Shown here piece by piece: positions 35,296-42,584 of a stretch of 54,116 nucleotides of DNA (position 1 is the stretch's first letter; each line of letters opens with the position of its first letter). The DNA is taken from contig MVIG01000034.1 of the NCBI GenBank assembly GCA_002086835.1, forward strand, positions 1 through 54,116, given 5' to 3'. The position numbers and the translations under genes were made by a program. The notes under the pieces were generated by a model. It did no database searches and had not been told where the DNA came from. It worked only from the letters and a program-made list of their open reading frames with translations. This DNA comes from Mycolicibacterium porcinum. GTDB taxonomy: Bacteria; Actinomycetota; Actinomycetes; Mycobacteriales; Mycobacteriaceae.

Positions 35296-35832
35296 CTACG
35301 CCGCCAGCAGCATTGCCAGGATCGCGGTATCGGGGTGACTGATCGGATCGACGCCGACCCGGCTGACCACCGAGGTCACCGTGCCATCCGATTCGGCTTC
35401 GACCCAGGCGGCCCGATGTTCGAGCCCCAGGTACGGAAGACCCGGCAGCAGTACGCATCCCGAGGCCGCGCCGCTGCATTCGGGAAGGGACGGAGTTGTC
35501 TCCGAGGGTGGATGCAGCATCAGCAGCGCCGGTGGTTGATGCTCGGCGAAATACCCGGGCGGAACCGCGGATTCACCGACCACCGGGCCCTCCGCGATGA
35601 CCAGGCCGACCGTGCCGGGGTGAGGCTGCTCGGGCAACTCCTCACGGACGCCGAAAATGGTTGTGGTGGAGAGCAATCCGGGTAGCGAAGCAATCCGGAC
35701 CGTCACCATGAGAAGCTGCGCCCACTCTTTGGTCGAGTCAGGCCACCGCCCCGACACCACGAAACCCTTGAGCGCACCACCGGAATGAAAGGGGGCGATC
35801 TCGATCGCCCTGCCGGACCCCGTCGTATCCAT
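35296..35832 (-). CDS. Conserved hypothetical protein (Rv3847 family)
   Basis: A 178-aa protein whose position and sequence fit M. tuberculosis Rv3847 (about 177 aa). Characteristic stretches are AIEIAPFHSGGALKGFVVSG, WPDSTKEWAQLLMVTVRIASL and HPDTAILAMLLAA. It has no signal peptide, membrane helix or catalytic motif that I recognise, so it should be cytosolic. ATG 35832 has CCGGAGGCGAT upstream; a longer frame to 36006 is ignored. It lies downstream of sodA on the same strand, beyond two sodA terminator hairpins, and has its own terminator. Confidence 0.85.
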   Translation of the reverse strand: MDTTGSGRAIEIAPFHSGGALKGFVVSGRWPDSTKEWAQLLMVTVRIASLPGLLSTTTIFGVREELPEQPHPGTVGLVIAEGPVVGESAVPPGYFAEHQPPALLMLHPPSETTPSLPECSGAASGCVLLPGLPYLGLEHRAAWVEAESDGTVTSVVSRVGVDPISHPDTAILAMLLAA

Positions 35833-35996
35833 ATCGCCTCCGGGACATCGGTGTTGGGCCACCGGCTGGCCGGTGCGCCGACACTTCTGTGGGTCGATCA
35901 GTTCAGAATGCGGCAGGCGCCGCTGCTGTGCAAGACGACACGGGACCCCGCCCGGTAACGAGTCGGCCAAGAATGGCCCTGCCCCGAAACGAGGGC

Positions 35997-36050
35997 GGGG
36001 CGTCACGCAGTCGCGCGACGCCCCTTGGTGAGAGATCAGAAAAACTGATC
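35997..36050 (-). terminator. Tandem hairpin terminators after sodA
   Basis: GATCAG-AAAAA-CTGATC (36034-36050) lies 26 bases after the sodA stop. A second hairpin pairs GGGGCGTC (35997-36004) with GACGCCCC (36017-36024). Two stacked hairpins suit a very highly expressed gene. Confidence 0.65.
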
Positions 36051-36076
36051 CAGCCCTCGATCGGACCGAATCGGAA

Positions 36077-36700
36077 CTAGCCGAAGATCAGGCCGTTGGT
36101 CTTGGACGTGGCCGCCGCGTAGCGGTTCTGCACGTCCTCCCAGTTCACGACGTTCCAGAACGCCTTGACGTAATCGGCCTTGACGTTCTTGTACTGCAGG
36201 TAGAAGGCGTGCTCCCACATGTCGACCTGAAGCAGCGGGATGATGCCGAGCGGCACGTTGGCCTGCTGGTCGTAGAGCTGGAAGGTGAGCAGACGGTCGC
36301 CGAGGCTGTCGTAGCCCAGCACGGCCCAGCCCGAACCCTGCAGTCCGTTGGCGGCGGCGGTGAACTGCGCCTGGAACTTGTCGAACGAGCCGAACTGGTC
36401 GTCGATCGCCGCGGCGAGGTCACCGGTCGGCTTGTCACCACCGTTGGGGGACAGGTTCTTCCACCAGATCGAGTGGTTCACGTGGCCACCGAGGTGGAAC
36501 GCCAGGTTCTTCTCGTTGAGGAAGATCGCGGCGTGATCGCCGTTGGCCCGCGCCTCGTCGAGCTTGGCGACCGCGTCGTTGACGCCCTTCACATAGGCCG
36601 CGTGGTGCTTGCTGTGGTGGAGCTCGTTGATCTGCCCGGAGATGTGGGGCTCCAGCGCTCCGTAGTCGTAATCCAGGTCCGGCAAGGTGTATTCAGCCAC
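36077..36700 (-). CDS. sodA: Superoxide dismutase, Mn-type
   Basis: A 207-aa Fe/Mn superoxide dismutase. Metal ligands are His28, His76, Asp160 and His164. Position 145 is Gln (LYDQQ), the residue reported for the manganese enzyme of M. smegmatis, whereas M. tuberculosis iron SodA has His145. There is no Sec signal peptide; mycobacterial SodA is often found outside cells by other routes. The GTG start (36700) follows AGGAAGGAATCTC, a strong Shine-Dalgarno. It is the classic abundant mycobacterial antioxidant enzyme, and two terminators follow it. Confidence 0.98.
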   Translation of the reverse strand: MAEYTLPDLDYDYGALEPHISGQINELHHSKHHAAYVKGVNDAVAKLDEARANGDHAAIFLNEKNLAFHLGGHVNHSIWWKNLSPNGGDKPTGDLAAAIDDQFGSFDKFQAQFTAAANGLQGSGWAVLGYDSLGDRLLTFQLYDQQANVPLGIIPLLQVDMWEHAFYLQYKNVKADYVKAFWNVVNWEDVQNRYAAATSKTNGLIFG

Positions 36701-36850
36701 GAGATTCCTTCCTCATTATCGATCGATGGAGCGAGGCGTCGTCATCGATCCTGAAGTTCGACACTCAAGATCGCTGCCAACACTGCTCCATCGCAGGGCG
36801 CACCGCAAGGACGCGCGTGCCGCCCCCACGTATACCCGATGGGGCAACGG

Positions 36851-37009
36851 TCAGAACAAGACGATCACGGCGAGCACGCCGAGCAGCAGCAGCGCGATCA
36901 CGCCGGCCCGGAGGAAGGCCATCAGCTGGTTACGGGTGTGCAGATGCCCGGACGAATGCCATTCGGGCTGCGGAAAGGCTGATCCCGATCCGATCGGATG
37001 TGACGCCAT
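36851..37009 (-). CDS. 52-aa single-pass membrane protein (small ORF)
   Basis: ATG 37009 opens a 52-codon frame to TGA at 36851. GTCAGGAGTGTTTG gives a good Shine-Dalgarno 7 bases upstream. The product has a polar N-terminus (MASHPIGSGSAFPQPEWHSS) and then a basic LHTRNQ. One hydrophobic helix of about 20 residues follows (FLRAGVIALLLLGVLAVIVL), ending in Phe. This fits a type II tail-like insertion with the N-terminus inside. The family is unknown. It is upstream of sodA on the same strand, 150 bases away. Codon third positions are G/C-rich, as in real genes. Confidence 0.75.
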   Translation of the reverse strand: MASHPIGSGSAFPQPEWHSSGHLHTRNQLMAFLRAGVIALLLLGVLAVIVLF

Positions 37010-37265
37010 CAAACACTCCTGACCTGCACGATCAATGCTTGCCCCCCAGTGAGTTCTGTCACAACAGCTGGTGTGACGCCGATCATAGACCCTGTGATGG
37101 CAAGGGGAAAATCGGCCTCCGCGTCAGCGGGTGCCCGGCACCGGCCCACTGGAATCAGGCTGATCCCAAACCGAGCAGGCCCCGTTCGTGGCCGCGTTTA
37201 GCCGAGTGCTTAATTTCGCTCCGCGCCGGTGATGGTTGTTGATCGTCGCGGCGGAAGCCCCAGGT

Positions 37266-37364
37266 TTATCCACAGTCTTGGCCAGCTACCGGACAGTAAC
37301 TCCCACCTCGGAGGCTTTCCCGCTGGTGCCGGGCTGTGGATGAACCTGTGGAAACTGTGGATAG
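37266..37364. other. Cluster of four DnaA-box-like sequences
   Basis: TTATCCACA (37266-37274) is a perfect E. coli-type DnaA box on the plus strand. On the minus strand TCATCCACA (37335-37343), GTTTCCACA (37347-37355) and CTATCCACA (37356-37364) match 7-8 of 9 positions. All lie in the 431-base gene-free gap 37010-37440, which otherwise holds the rhodanese promoter and no gene. Confidence 0.55.
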
Positions 37365-37440
37365 CTTCCCGTTGCTAAACCGCGCGGCGGAGCGATCGGG
37401 CCGGGTGCGTCCGGCGCCGTGGGCATGCGAGCATTGACGC

Positions 37441-37782
37441 ATGGACGATGTGGAAGTCGGGCAGGCAGATATCGCTGCGGTACCCACCACGTTCGAAGGG
37501 GCCGTCGTGCTGCTCGACGTCCGTGAGGACGACGAGTGGCAGCGCGGCCACGCCGCGGGGGCGCAGCACATCCCGATGGGCGAGGTTCCGGCGCGGATCG
37601 CCGAGATCGACCCGGACGCCGAGCTCTACGTGATCTGCCATGCCGGCGGACGCTCCCTTCGGGTGGCGAACTACCTGGCCCGTAACGGCTACACCCCGAT
37701 CAACGTCGAGGGCGGAATGCTGGCGTGGGCCGGGGCCGGCCGCCCTGTCATCACCGACGCCGGCGGCGCGGGCAGCGTCTGA
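37441..37782 (+). CDS. Single-domain rhodanese-like protein
   Basis: A 113-aa rhodanese domain. It has the DVREDDEWQRGHAAGAQHIP motif, then the active-site loop VICHAGGRS with the catalytic Cys, and the GYTPINVEGGMLAWAGAGRP C-terminus. Single-domain rhodaneses move sulfane sulfur in the cytosol. The start ATG 37441 has no Shine-Dalgarno. GAGCAT ends 7 bases upstream and could be a -10 of a leaderless transcript. It is separated by 41 bases from the DUF4328 gene on the same strand. Confidence 0.92.
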   Translation: MDDVEVGQADIAAVPTTFEGAVVLLDVREDDEWQRGHAAGAQHIPMGEVPARIAEIDPDAELYVICHAGGRSLRVANYLARNGYTPINVEGGMLAWAGAGRPVITDAGGAGSV

Positions 37783-37811
37783 GGCCAGAGGACCCGTCGG
37801 GAGATCGTGGC

Positions 37812-37817
37812 TAGGCT
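37812..37817 (+). promoter_or_regulatory. -10 element of the DUF4328 gene
   Basis: TAGGCT fits TANNNT and ends 7 bases before ATG 37824. No Shine-Dalgarno is present, suggesting a leaderless transcript. Confidence 0.4.
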
Positions 37818-37823
37818 GGTCGG

Positions 37824-38924
37824 ATGATCCAGGTGTGTTCGCAGTGCGGGACGCGCTGGAACGTGCGTGACCGGCAGCGGTCGTGGTGTCCCCGGTGCGG
37901 AGGCTCGCTGTTGGGGCCCTCTGCGCCGTCGTCGCCTCAGGCCCAGTGGGGACCTCCTGCCCAGCCGCCCACGCCTTCCGCGCAGGCGCCAGGACAGCGC
38001 CCGCCGCAACTCGCACAGGGCTATCGCTGGGTCGCGCTGCGTCCCGGCGCCCCGCCGTACCAGCGGCGCCAGCGGCGCTCGCTCGGGCCGACGCCGCACT
38101 ACCGCGTCATCCCGAGCTGGGGGTTGCACCAGTACTTCGATCTCGACGAGCAACCCGAGAAAACCGCTGACGAGTCCAACGTCGGCGGTGTGCGCCTCAT
38201 GCTCGTCGCGGCCATGGTGGTGCTTGGCATCGCGGCCTTCGCCCACGTGATCCGATACGTGCTGCTGCTGATCAACCGCGGCATGTTGCTGCACCCGCTG
38301 ATCGCCATCGGCGGCGTGGTGATCGGCCTGCTGGCCAGCGTCGTGGCGATCGTCGGCGTGGTCATGACGGTGGTGGTACTCGTGCGCTGGCTGATCGCGC
38401 GCCGGGCCGCCGGATACGCCGCGCACGGCGAGGTGGATCCCCGCAGCACCAGGACTCTGTGGCTCGGCTGCCTGGTGCCCGGCATAAACCTGGTGATGGC
38501 GCCGGTGTTCGTGTGGGAACTGGCCGCCCTCGAAGGCCGCCTCTCCCACCTGCGCCGGCCGATCGTGATCTGGTGGATCGCGCTGGTGTTCAGCGCAGTG
38601 GTCGCGGCCTGGTCGATGGCGAGCACCGTGTACGTGACCTTCTTCAACAACACTCCGCAGAACATCGCCGACAACACCGTGATGACGATCGTCGGGTACC
38701 TGCTGGCGCTGGCCACCTTCCTGCTGACCGCCAAGGTGTTCTCCGGCTTCGAGGGCAGCGGCACGACGACCCAGCGCAGCATCCCGCACTGGGTGGTGGT
38801 CGAGACCGACGCTCCCGTATCGGATGCTCCCGAGCCGGAGGCGGTCGAGCCTGCGCCGAATCGTGAGGATTCGGCTGAATCCGCCGTTCCGGTTGAGACC
38901 CAAGGGCAGAACCCGGCAGCATAG
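37824..38924 (+). CDS. DUF4328 membrane protein with N-terminal zinc ribbon (Rv3843c family)
   Basis: A 366-aa protein. Residues 1-30 form a CSQC...CPRC zinc ribbon. A Pro/Gln-rich linker runs to about 95. Then come about six membrane helices of the DUF4328 type (MLVAAMVVLGIAAFAHVI; LIAIGGVVIGLLASVVAIVG; VVLVRWLIA; IWWIALVFSAVVAAW; MTIVGYLLALATFLL) with the LGCLVPGINLVMAPVFVWEL signature. The tail is acidic and Pro-rich. Function is unknown. It matches Rv3843c in position, directly before glpQ1 (5-base gap), so the two are co-transcribed. Confidence 0.86.
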   Translation: MIQVCSQCGTRWNVRDRQRSWCPRCGGSLLGPSAPSSPQAQWGPPAQPPTPSAQAPGQRPPQLAQGYRWVALRPGAPPYQRRQRRSLGPTPHYRVIPSWGLHQYFDLDEQPEKTADESNVGGVRLMLVAAMVVLGIAAFAHVIRYVLLLINRGMLLHPLIAIGGVVIGLLASVVAIVGVVMTVVVLVRWLIARRAAGYAAHGEVDPRSTRTLWLGCLVPGINLVMAPVFVWELAALEGRLSHLRRPIVIWWIALVFSAVVAAWSMASTVYVTFFNNTPQNIADNTVMTIVGYLLALATFLLTAKVFSGFEGSGTTTQRSIPHWVVVETDAPVSDAPEPEAVEPAPNREDSAESAVPVETQGQNPAA

Positions 38925-38929
38925 GCCGT

Positions 38930-39802
38930 ATGGAAACGGGCGACGGCGGAGCCGCTGCGCAGGCGACACCGGGGCCTGGGCATCCGTTCGTGGTGGCCCA
39001 CCGCGGAGCTTCCGCCGACAAGCCCGAGCACACGCTCGCCGCGTACGACCTCGCGTTGCGCGAGGGGGCCGACGGCGTGGAATGCGACGTCCGGCTGACC
39101 CGCGACGGGCATCTGGTGTGTGTGCATGACCGCCGGGTCGACCGCACCTCGACCGGCACCGGTCTGGTCAGCGAGATGACGCTGGCCGAACTGCGCCGGC
39201 TGGACTACGGGTCCTGGCATGCCGGCGGGCGGGCCGGTGACGACGAGGCGGTCGCCGCGCCCGAAGGCGCGGTCGGGGACACCGGGCTGCTGACCCTCGA
39301 CGACCTCGTCTCACTGGTGCTGGACTGGAACCGGCCGGTGAAACTGTTCATCGAGACCAAACACCCCGTGCGCTATGGCGCTCTGGTGGAGAACAAGGTG
39401 CTGGCCCTGCTGCACCGGTACGGCATCGCCGCGCCGGCCTCGGCCGATCTGTCGCGCGCGGTGGTGATGTCGTTCTCGGCGGCGGCGGTGTGGCGGATCC
39501 GCCGGGCGGCTCCGATGCTGCCGACGGTGCTGCTCGGCGAGACGTCGCGGTACCTGGGCGGCAGCGCCGCCACCACGGTCGGGGCCACGGCCGTCGGCCC
39601 GTCCATCGCGACGCTGCGCGAGCACCCGGAACTGGTCGACCGCGCCGCGGCCCAGGGGCGTGCCCTGTACTGCTGGACCGTCGACCACTACGAGGACGTC
39701 CAGTTCTGCCGCGACATCGGCGTCGGCTGGGTGGCCACCAACCATCCCGGCCGCACCAAGAGCTGGCTGCAGAACGGCCTGACCGGCGCGGGCCGGGACT
39801 GA
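38930..39802 (+). CDS. glpQ1: Glycerophosphodiester phosphodiesterase
   Basis: A 290-aa GDPD-fold enzyme that splits glycerophosphodiesters into glycerol-3-phosphate and an alcohol. Conserved elements are VVAHRGASADKPEHT (catalytic His and substrate Glu), GVECDVRLTRDGHLVCVHD (Glu/Asp metal ligands and second catalytic His) and KLFIETKHP. No signal peptide is present, so it is cytosolic. It starts at ATG 38930, 5 bases after the DUF4328 gene. It corresponds to Rv3842c. Its stop is 9 bases from that of convergent bfrB. Confidence 0.94.
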   Translation: METGDGGAAAQATPGPGHPFVVAHRGASADKPEHTLAAYDLALREGADGVECDVRLTRDGHLVCVHDRRVDRTSTGTGLVSEMTLAELRRLDYGSWHAGGRAGDDEAVAAPEGAVGDTGLLTLDDLVSLVLDWNRPVKLFIETKHPVRYGALVENKVLALLHRYGIAAPASADLSRAVVMSFSAAAVWRIRRAAPMLPTVLLGETSRYLGGSAATTVGATAVGPSIATLREHPELVDRAAAQGRALYCWTVDHYEDVQFCRDIGVGWVATNHPGRTKSWLQNGLTGAGRD

Positions 39803-39811
39803 GAGCTCTGG

Positions 39812-40360
39812 CTAGAGATTGCCGCCCGCGGCCTTCGGAGCGCTCGCGTCCGGCCCGGCGCCGCCTGCGAGTTCGCGGGCCACGAAATCCTCGATGTGGA
39901 ACAGGTTGGCACCCGCGCGGTCGGCGATCCGCACCAGCGTCGCCATCGACGAGACCTCTTCGATCTGCTCTTTGAGGAACCACTGCATGAACTGCTCGCC
40001 GAGGTAATCGCCCTCCTCGCGGGCCACGCTGGCCAGGCGGCTGATCTGCTCGGTGACGGTGCGCTCCTGGCTCAGCGCCAGCGCGAGTGCGTCACGCGGA
40101 GTGTCGAAGCGGTTGCACACCGAGTCGACACCCGGGATCTCGGCGTCGATATCCCGGTCGAGCAGGTACTGAACGAGCATCATGGCGTGGTTGCGCTCTT
40201 CGACGGCCTGGGCATAGAAGTGCTTGGCGAGCTGCGGGAGGTCGGCGCCGTCGAAATAAACCGCAATTGCGATGTATTGCTGAGAAGCGGTGAACTCGCT
40301 GCGGATCTGATCCTGGATAAGTGCGTGGAATTTCGTGTCGAGTTCACCGGTCGTCGTCAT
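39812..40360 (-). CDS. bfrB: Ferritin BfrB
   Basis: A 182-aa non-haem ferritin storing iron in a 24-mer shell. The di-iron site is visible in EFTASQQYIAIAVYF (Glu, Tyr), AVEERNHAMML (ExxH) and LKEQIEEVSSM (Glu). The C-terminus AGGNL parallels M. tuberculosis BfrB. ATG 40360 gives the family start; an upstream in-frame start at 40384 adds non-homologous residues. Two IdeR-like clusters lie upstream, consistent with iron-dependent activation known for bfrB. It is convergent with glpQ1. Confidence 0.95.
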   Translation of the reverse strand: MTTTGELDTKFHALIQDQIRSEFTASQQYIAIAVYFDGADLPQLAKHFYAQAVEERNHAMMLVQYLLDRDIDAEIPGVDSVCNRFDTPRDALALALSQERTVTEQISRLASVAREEGDYLGEQFMQWFLKEQIEEVSSMATLVRIADRAGANLFHIEDFVARELAGGAGPDASAPKAAGGNL

Positions 40361-40404
40361 GATCGCGAGGATATAGCAGGTCAAGGCGCATTGTCATCGA
40401 AGGT

Positions 40405-40432
40405 TGACCTCATTGAGGTCAGCTTTACCTTA
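40405..40432 (-). promoter_or_regulatory. IdeR-like box and perfect palindrome upstream of bfrB
   Basis: TGAGGTCAGCTTTACCTTA (40414-40432) matches 13 of 19 IdeR consensus positions. It overlaps a perfect 17-base palindrome with arms TGACCTCA and TGAGGTCA (40405-40421). It lies 45-72 bases upstream of the bfrB ATG. Confidence 0.55.
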
Positions 40433-40493
40433 GTGACACCGCAGTGGTGTGGTGCGCATTACATTTGCTGTTGAGAATTTGCTGTTGCCGAAT

Positions 40494-40512
40494 TTAGCTT
40501 TGCCTAAGCTCA
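40494..40512 (-). promoter_or_regulatory. Distal IdeR-like box upstream of bfrB
   Basis: TTAGCTTTGCCTAAGCTCA matches 14 of 19 IdeR consensus positions. It overlaps the stop codon of the LCP gene. With the proximal box it gives the tandem arrangement known for bfrB, where IdeR activates at high iron. Confidence 0.5.
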
Positions 40513-41775
40513 AGGCTGGGGTTTTTCGATGACGTCGTCGGGCACCGTGGAGTCATTGGCCAGTGCGGTGAACAGGCGGCCTGCGGCGTCGCTGTCCCAC
40601 ACCACCACCGCACCTGAATCGCTGCCGGTGAACTCGCCGATCGGCACCGTCGTGGTGACCATGTCGTCACCGTGCATGGCCCAGGCCAGTCGGCCCAGAT
40701 CCCACACGTGCGCGTCCTCGTCGACCGCCACCGAGTTGGTGGCGGCCTTGGCCATCGGCTGCCACCGCAACGGGTTGAGCAGCACCTCCGGGCTGGTGGC
40801 CCGGTGCAGCAGGGCCGACATGAACGCCCGCTGGTTGTTCATGCGATCCAGGTCGGCGCGCGGCGTGGCGCGGGTGCGGACGTAGCCGAGCGCACTGCGA
40901 CCGTCGAGTTCCTGGCAGCCCGCGGGCAGGTCGATCCCGGCGAGCGGGTCGGTGATCGGTTCGGCCGGGCACATCGTCACCCCGCCGACGGCGTCGACCA
41001 GCGCGGCGAAACCGTCGAACCCGATCTCGGCGTAGTGGTCGAGATGCAGGCCGGTTGCCTGCTCCACGGTCTGGGCCAGCAGCTGCGCCCCGCCCAGGGA
41101 GAACGCCGCGTTCACCTTGTCCTCGCCGTAGCCGGGAATCGGCAGGTAGGAATCCCGGGGAATCGACACCATGGTGGCCGGGGTGCCGGAGCCGATCCCG
41201 GGGATGTGCACCAACAGGATGGTGTCGGTGCGGCCGTTGCCGATGTCACCGCCGGTGGCCAGGTCGGCCTGCTGCTCGGGGCTGAGGTTCTGGCGACTGT
41301 CGGATCCGACCAGCAGCCAGGTGGTGCCGTGCGCCGCGCCAGGGCGCTCGGGGTAGTCGGCGAGCGCGGGGATGCGGTGCAGCGACGAGTCGACCCAGAA
41401 GGCGCCGCCGGTCATCGCCACCACCGCGACCAGCAGCACCGCCAGCACCAGCCGGCCCCAATGCCGACGTCTGCGGGGTTTGCGCACCGGCGCCGGCGCG
41501 GGAGGGCGCGCGGCCGCGGGACGAGGCGCGGGTCTGGGTGGCTGCTGTCTCGGGGGTTGCCGCGGCGGCGGGGGCGGCCGCCGGGGTGGTGGTGGCGGCG
41601 GTGTGCGCGGCGGTGGCGGTGTACGCCGTGGCGGCGAGGGCGGGTTCGGTGGCCAGGCCGGGCGATAGTTCGGATCGCGGCGGATCACCTGTGGCGGCTC
41701 GGCGGCAGGACGGCGCGGACCCGGGCGCCGCGAGCGCGGGTCGGGATGTCCGCGCGATGCGCTGAAGTCGTCCAC
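40510..41775 (-). CDS. LytR-CpsA-Psr (LCP) cell-wall glycopolymer ligase
   Basis: A 421-aa protein. A cytosolic N-terminus of about 100 residues is very rich in Pro and Arg. One membrane helix follows (GRLVLAVLLVAVVAMTGGAFW), then a periplasmic LCP domain with WLLVGSDSR, GRTDTILLVHI, MVSIPRDSYLPIPG, GFDGFAALVDAVGG and GRSALGYVRTR. LCP enzymes transfer arabinogalactan-type polymers from lipid carriers to peptidoglycan. GTG 41775 is 7 bases downstream of a TACATT -10, so the mRNA is probably leaderless. Confidence 0.93.
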   Translation of the reverse strand: MDDFSASRGHPDPRSRRPGPRRPAAEPPQVIRRDPNYRPAWPPNPPSPPRRTPPPPRTPPPPPPRRPPPPPRQPPRQQPPRPAPRPAAARPPAPAPVRKPRRRRHWGRLVLAVLLVAVVAMTGGAFWVDSSLHRIPALADYPERPGAAHGTTWLLVGSDSRQNLSPEQQADLATGGDIGNGRTDTILLVHIPGIGSGTPATMVSIPRDSYLPIPGYGEDKVNAAFSLGGAQLLAQTVEQATGLHLDHYAEIGFDGFAALVDAVGGVTMCPAEPITDPLAGIDLPAGCQELDGRSALGYVRTRATPRADLDRMNNQRAFMSALLHRATSPEVLLNPLRWQPMAKAATNSVAVDEDAHVWDLGRLAWAMHGDDMVTTTVPIGEFTGSDSGAVVVWDSDAAGRLFTALANDSTVPDDVIEKPQP

Positions 41776-41781
41776 AGCAGA

Positions 41782-41787
41782 AATGTA
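41782..41787 (-). promoter_or_regulatory. -10 element of the LCP gene
   Basis: TACATT on the minus strand fits TANNNT and ends 7 bases before GTG 41775. It lies in the 25-base gap after the CPBP gene, so the LCP gene can be expressed independently. Confidence 0.4.
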
Positions 41788-41800
41788 CGTGCCGGAGGCG

Positions 41801-42538
41801 TTATCGCAGCCAGCTCAGATGATCCGCCACGAGCGCGTATCCGACGAACGCCACCGCGTCGATCAGGGTGTGGGCGATGATCAGCGGCCACAGCCGGCCC
41901 GTGCGCTGCCACGCATAGCCGAACACCAGCCCCATCACCACATTCCCGAGACCGGCGCTGTAGCCCTGGTACAGGTGATATGCACCGCGCAGCAGGCTGG
42001 AGATCACCAGCGCCCGCCCGGGGCTCACATCGAGCTGGCGCAGCCGGGTCAGCAGGAACCCCACCACGATGATCTCCTCGGCCCAGCCGTTGGCGAACGC
42101 CACGCCGAGCAGCATCGGGATGCGCCACCAGGTGTCGTACAGCTCGGCCGGCTCGACGTCGGCGCTCAGGCCAAGGATGCGGGCCAGCGCATAGAAGCCC
42201 AGCCCGGGTAGCCCGATGAGCAGCGCCAGACCCAGACCGCCAAGCCCGTCGGTACGCCATCGCGGACGCGACAGCCCGATCGCCGACGGTCCGAAACCGC
42301 TGCGCCACAGCAGGTACAGGGCCAGTGCGCCCCAGGCCAGCAGCTGCAGGACCACGGCCAGGTGTAGGCCGAGGTCGATCAGGTCGAACGGGGAGCGCTT
42401 CGGGTTGAGGGCGACCGTCTGCCCGGACAGGCCGAGCAGCACCGCTTCGACGAGCCGCAGGCCCGCGGTGTAGGCGCTGAGCCCGAAGGTCACCGCCAGC
42501 ACGACGGCGATCTCGATCTTGAGCGTGCGACGCGTCAC
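41801..42538 (-). CDS. CPBP (CAAX/Abi-type) intramembrane metalloprotease
   Basis: A 245-aa polytopic protein with about seven helices. The Abi/CAAX signature motifs are NGWAEEIIVVGFLLTRL (paired Glu), SSLLRGAYHLYQG (His) and IAHTLIDAVAF (His-Asp). These form the membrane-embedded metal site of CPBP glutamic-type proteases. Substrates are unknown. Start GTG 42538 is 8 bases after a TACCGT -10 with no Shine-Dalgarno. It is 46 bases downstream of the Rv3839-type gene's stop on the same strand and 25 bases before the LCP gene. Confidence 0.88.
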   Translation of the reverse strand: MTRRTLKIEIAVVLAVTFGLSAYTAGLRLVEAVLLGLSGQTVALNPKRSPFDLIDLGLHLAVVLQLLAWGALALYLLWRSGFGPSAIGLSRPRWRTDGLGGLGLALLIGLPGLGFYALARILGLSADVEPAELYDTWWRIPMLLGVAFANGWAEEIIVVGFLLTRLRQLDVSPGRALVISSLLRGAYHLYQGYSAGLGNVVMGLVFGYAWQRTGRLWPLIIAHTLIDAVAFVGYALVADHLSWLR

Positions 42539-42545
42539 CGGAGCT

Positions 42546-42551
42546 ACGGTA
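42546..42551 (-). promoter_or_regulatory. -10 element of the CPBP gene
   Basis: TACCGT on the minus strand fits TANNNT and ends 8 bases before GTG 42538. Confidence 0.35.
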
Positions 42552-42584
42552 GCGGCGCCCGCAGACCGGGGCGGATCGCGCGGG

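Noticed and set aside
34735-35685. A 316-codon frame across the espR upstream gap
   Set aside because: Its second half is antisense to the well-supported Rv3847-type gene, and the first half is Arg/Cys/Pro-rich with no motif, ribosome site or codon bias.
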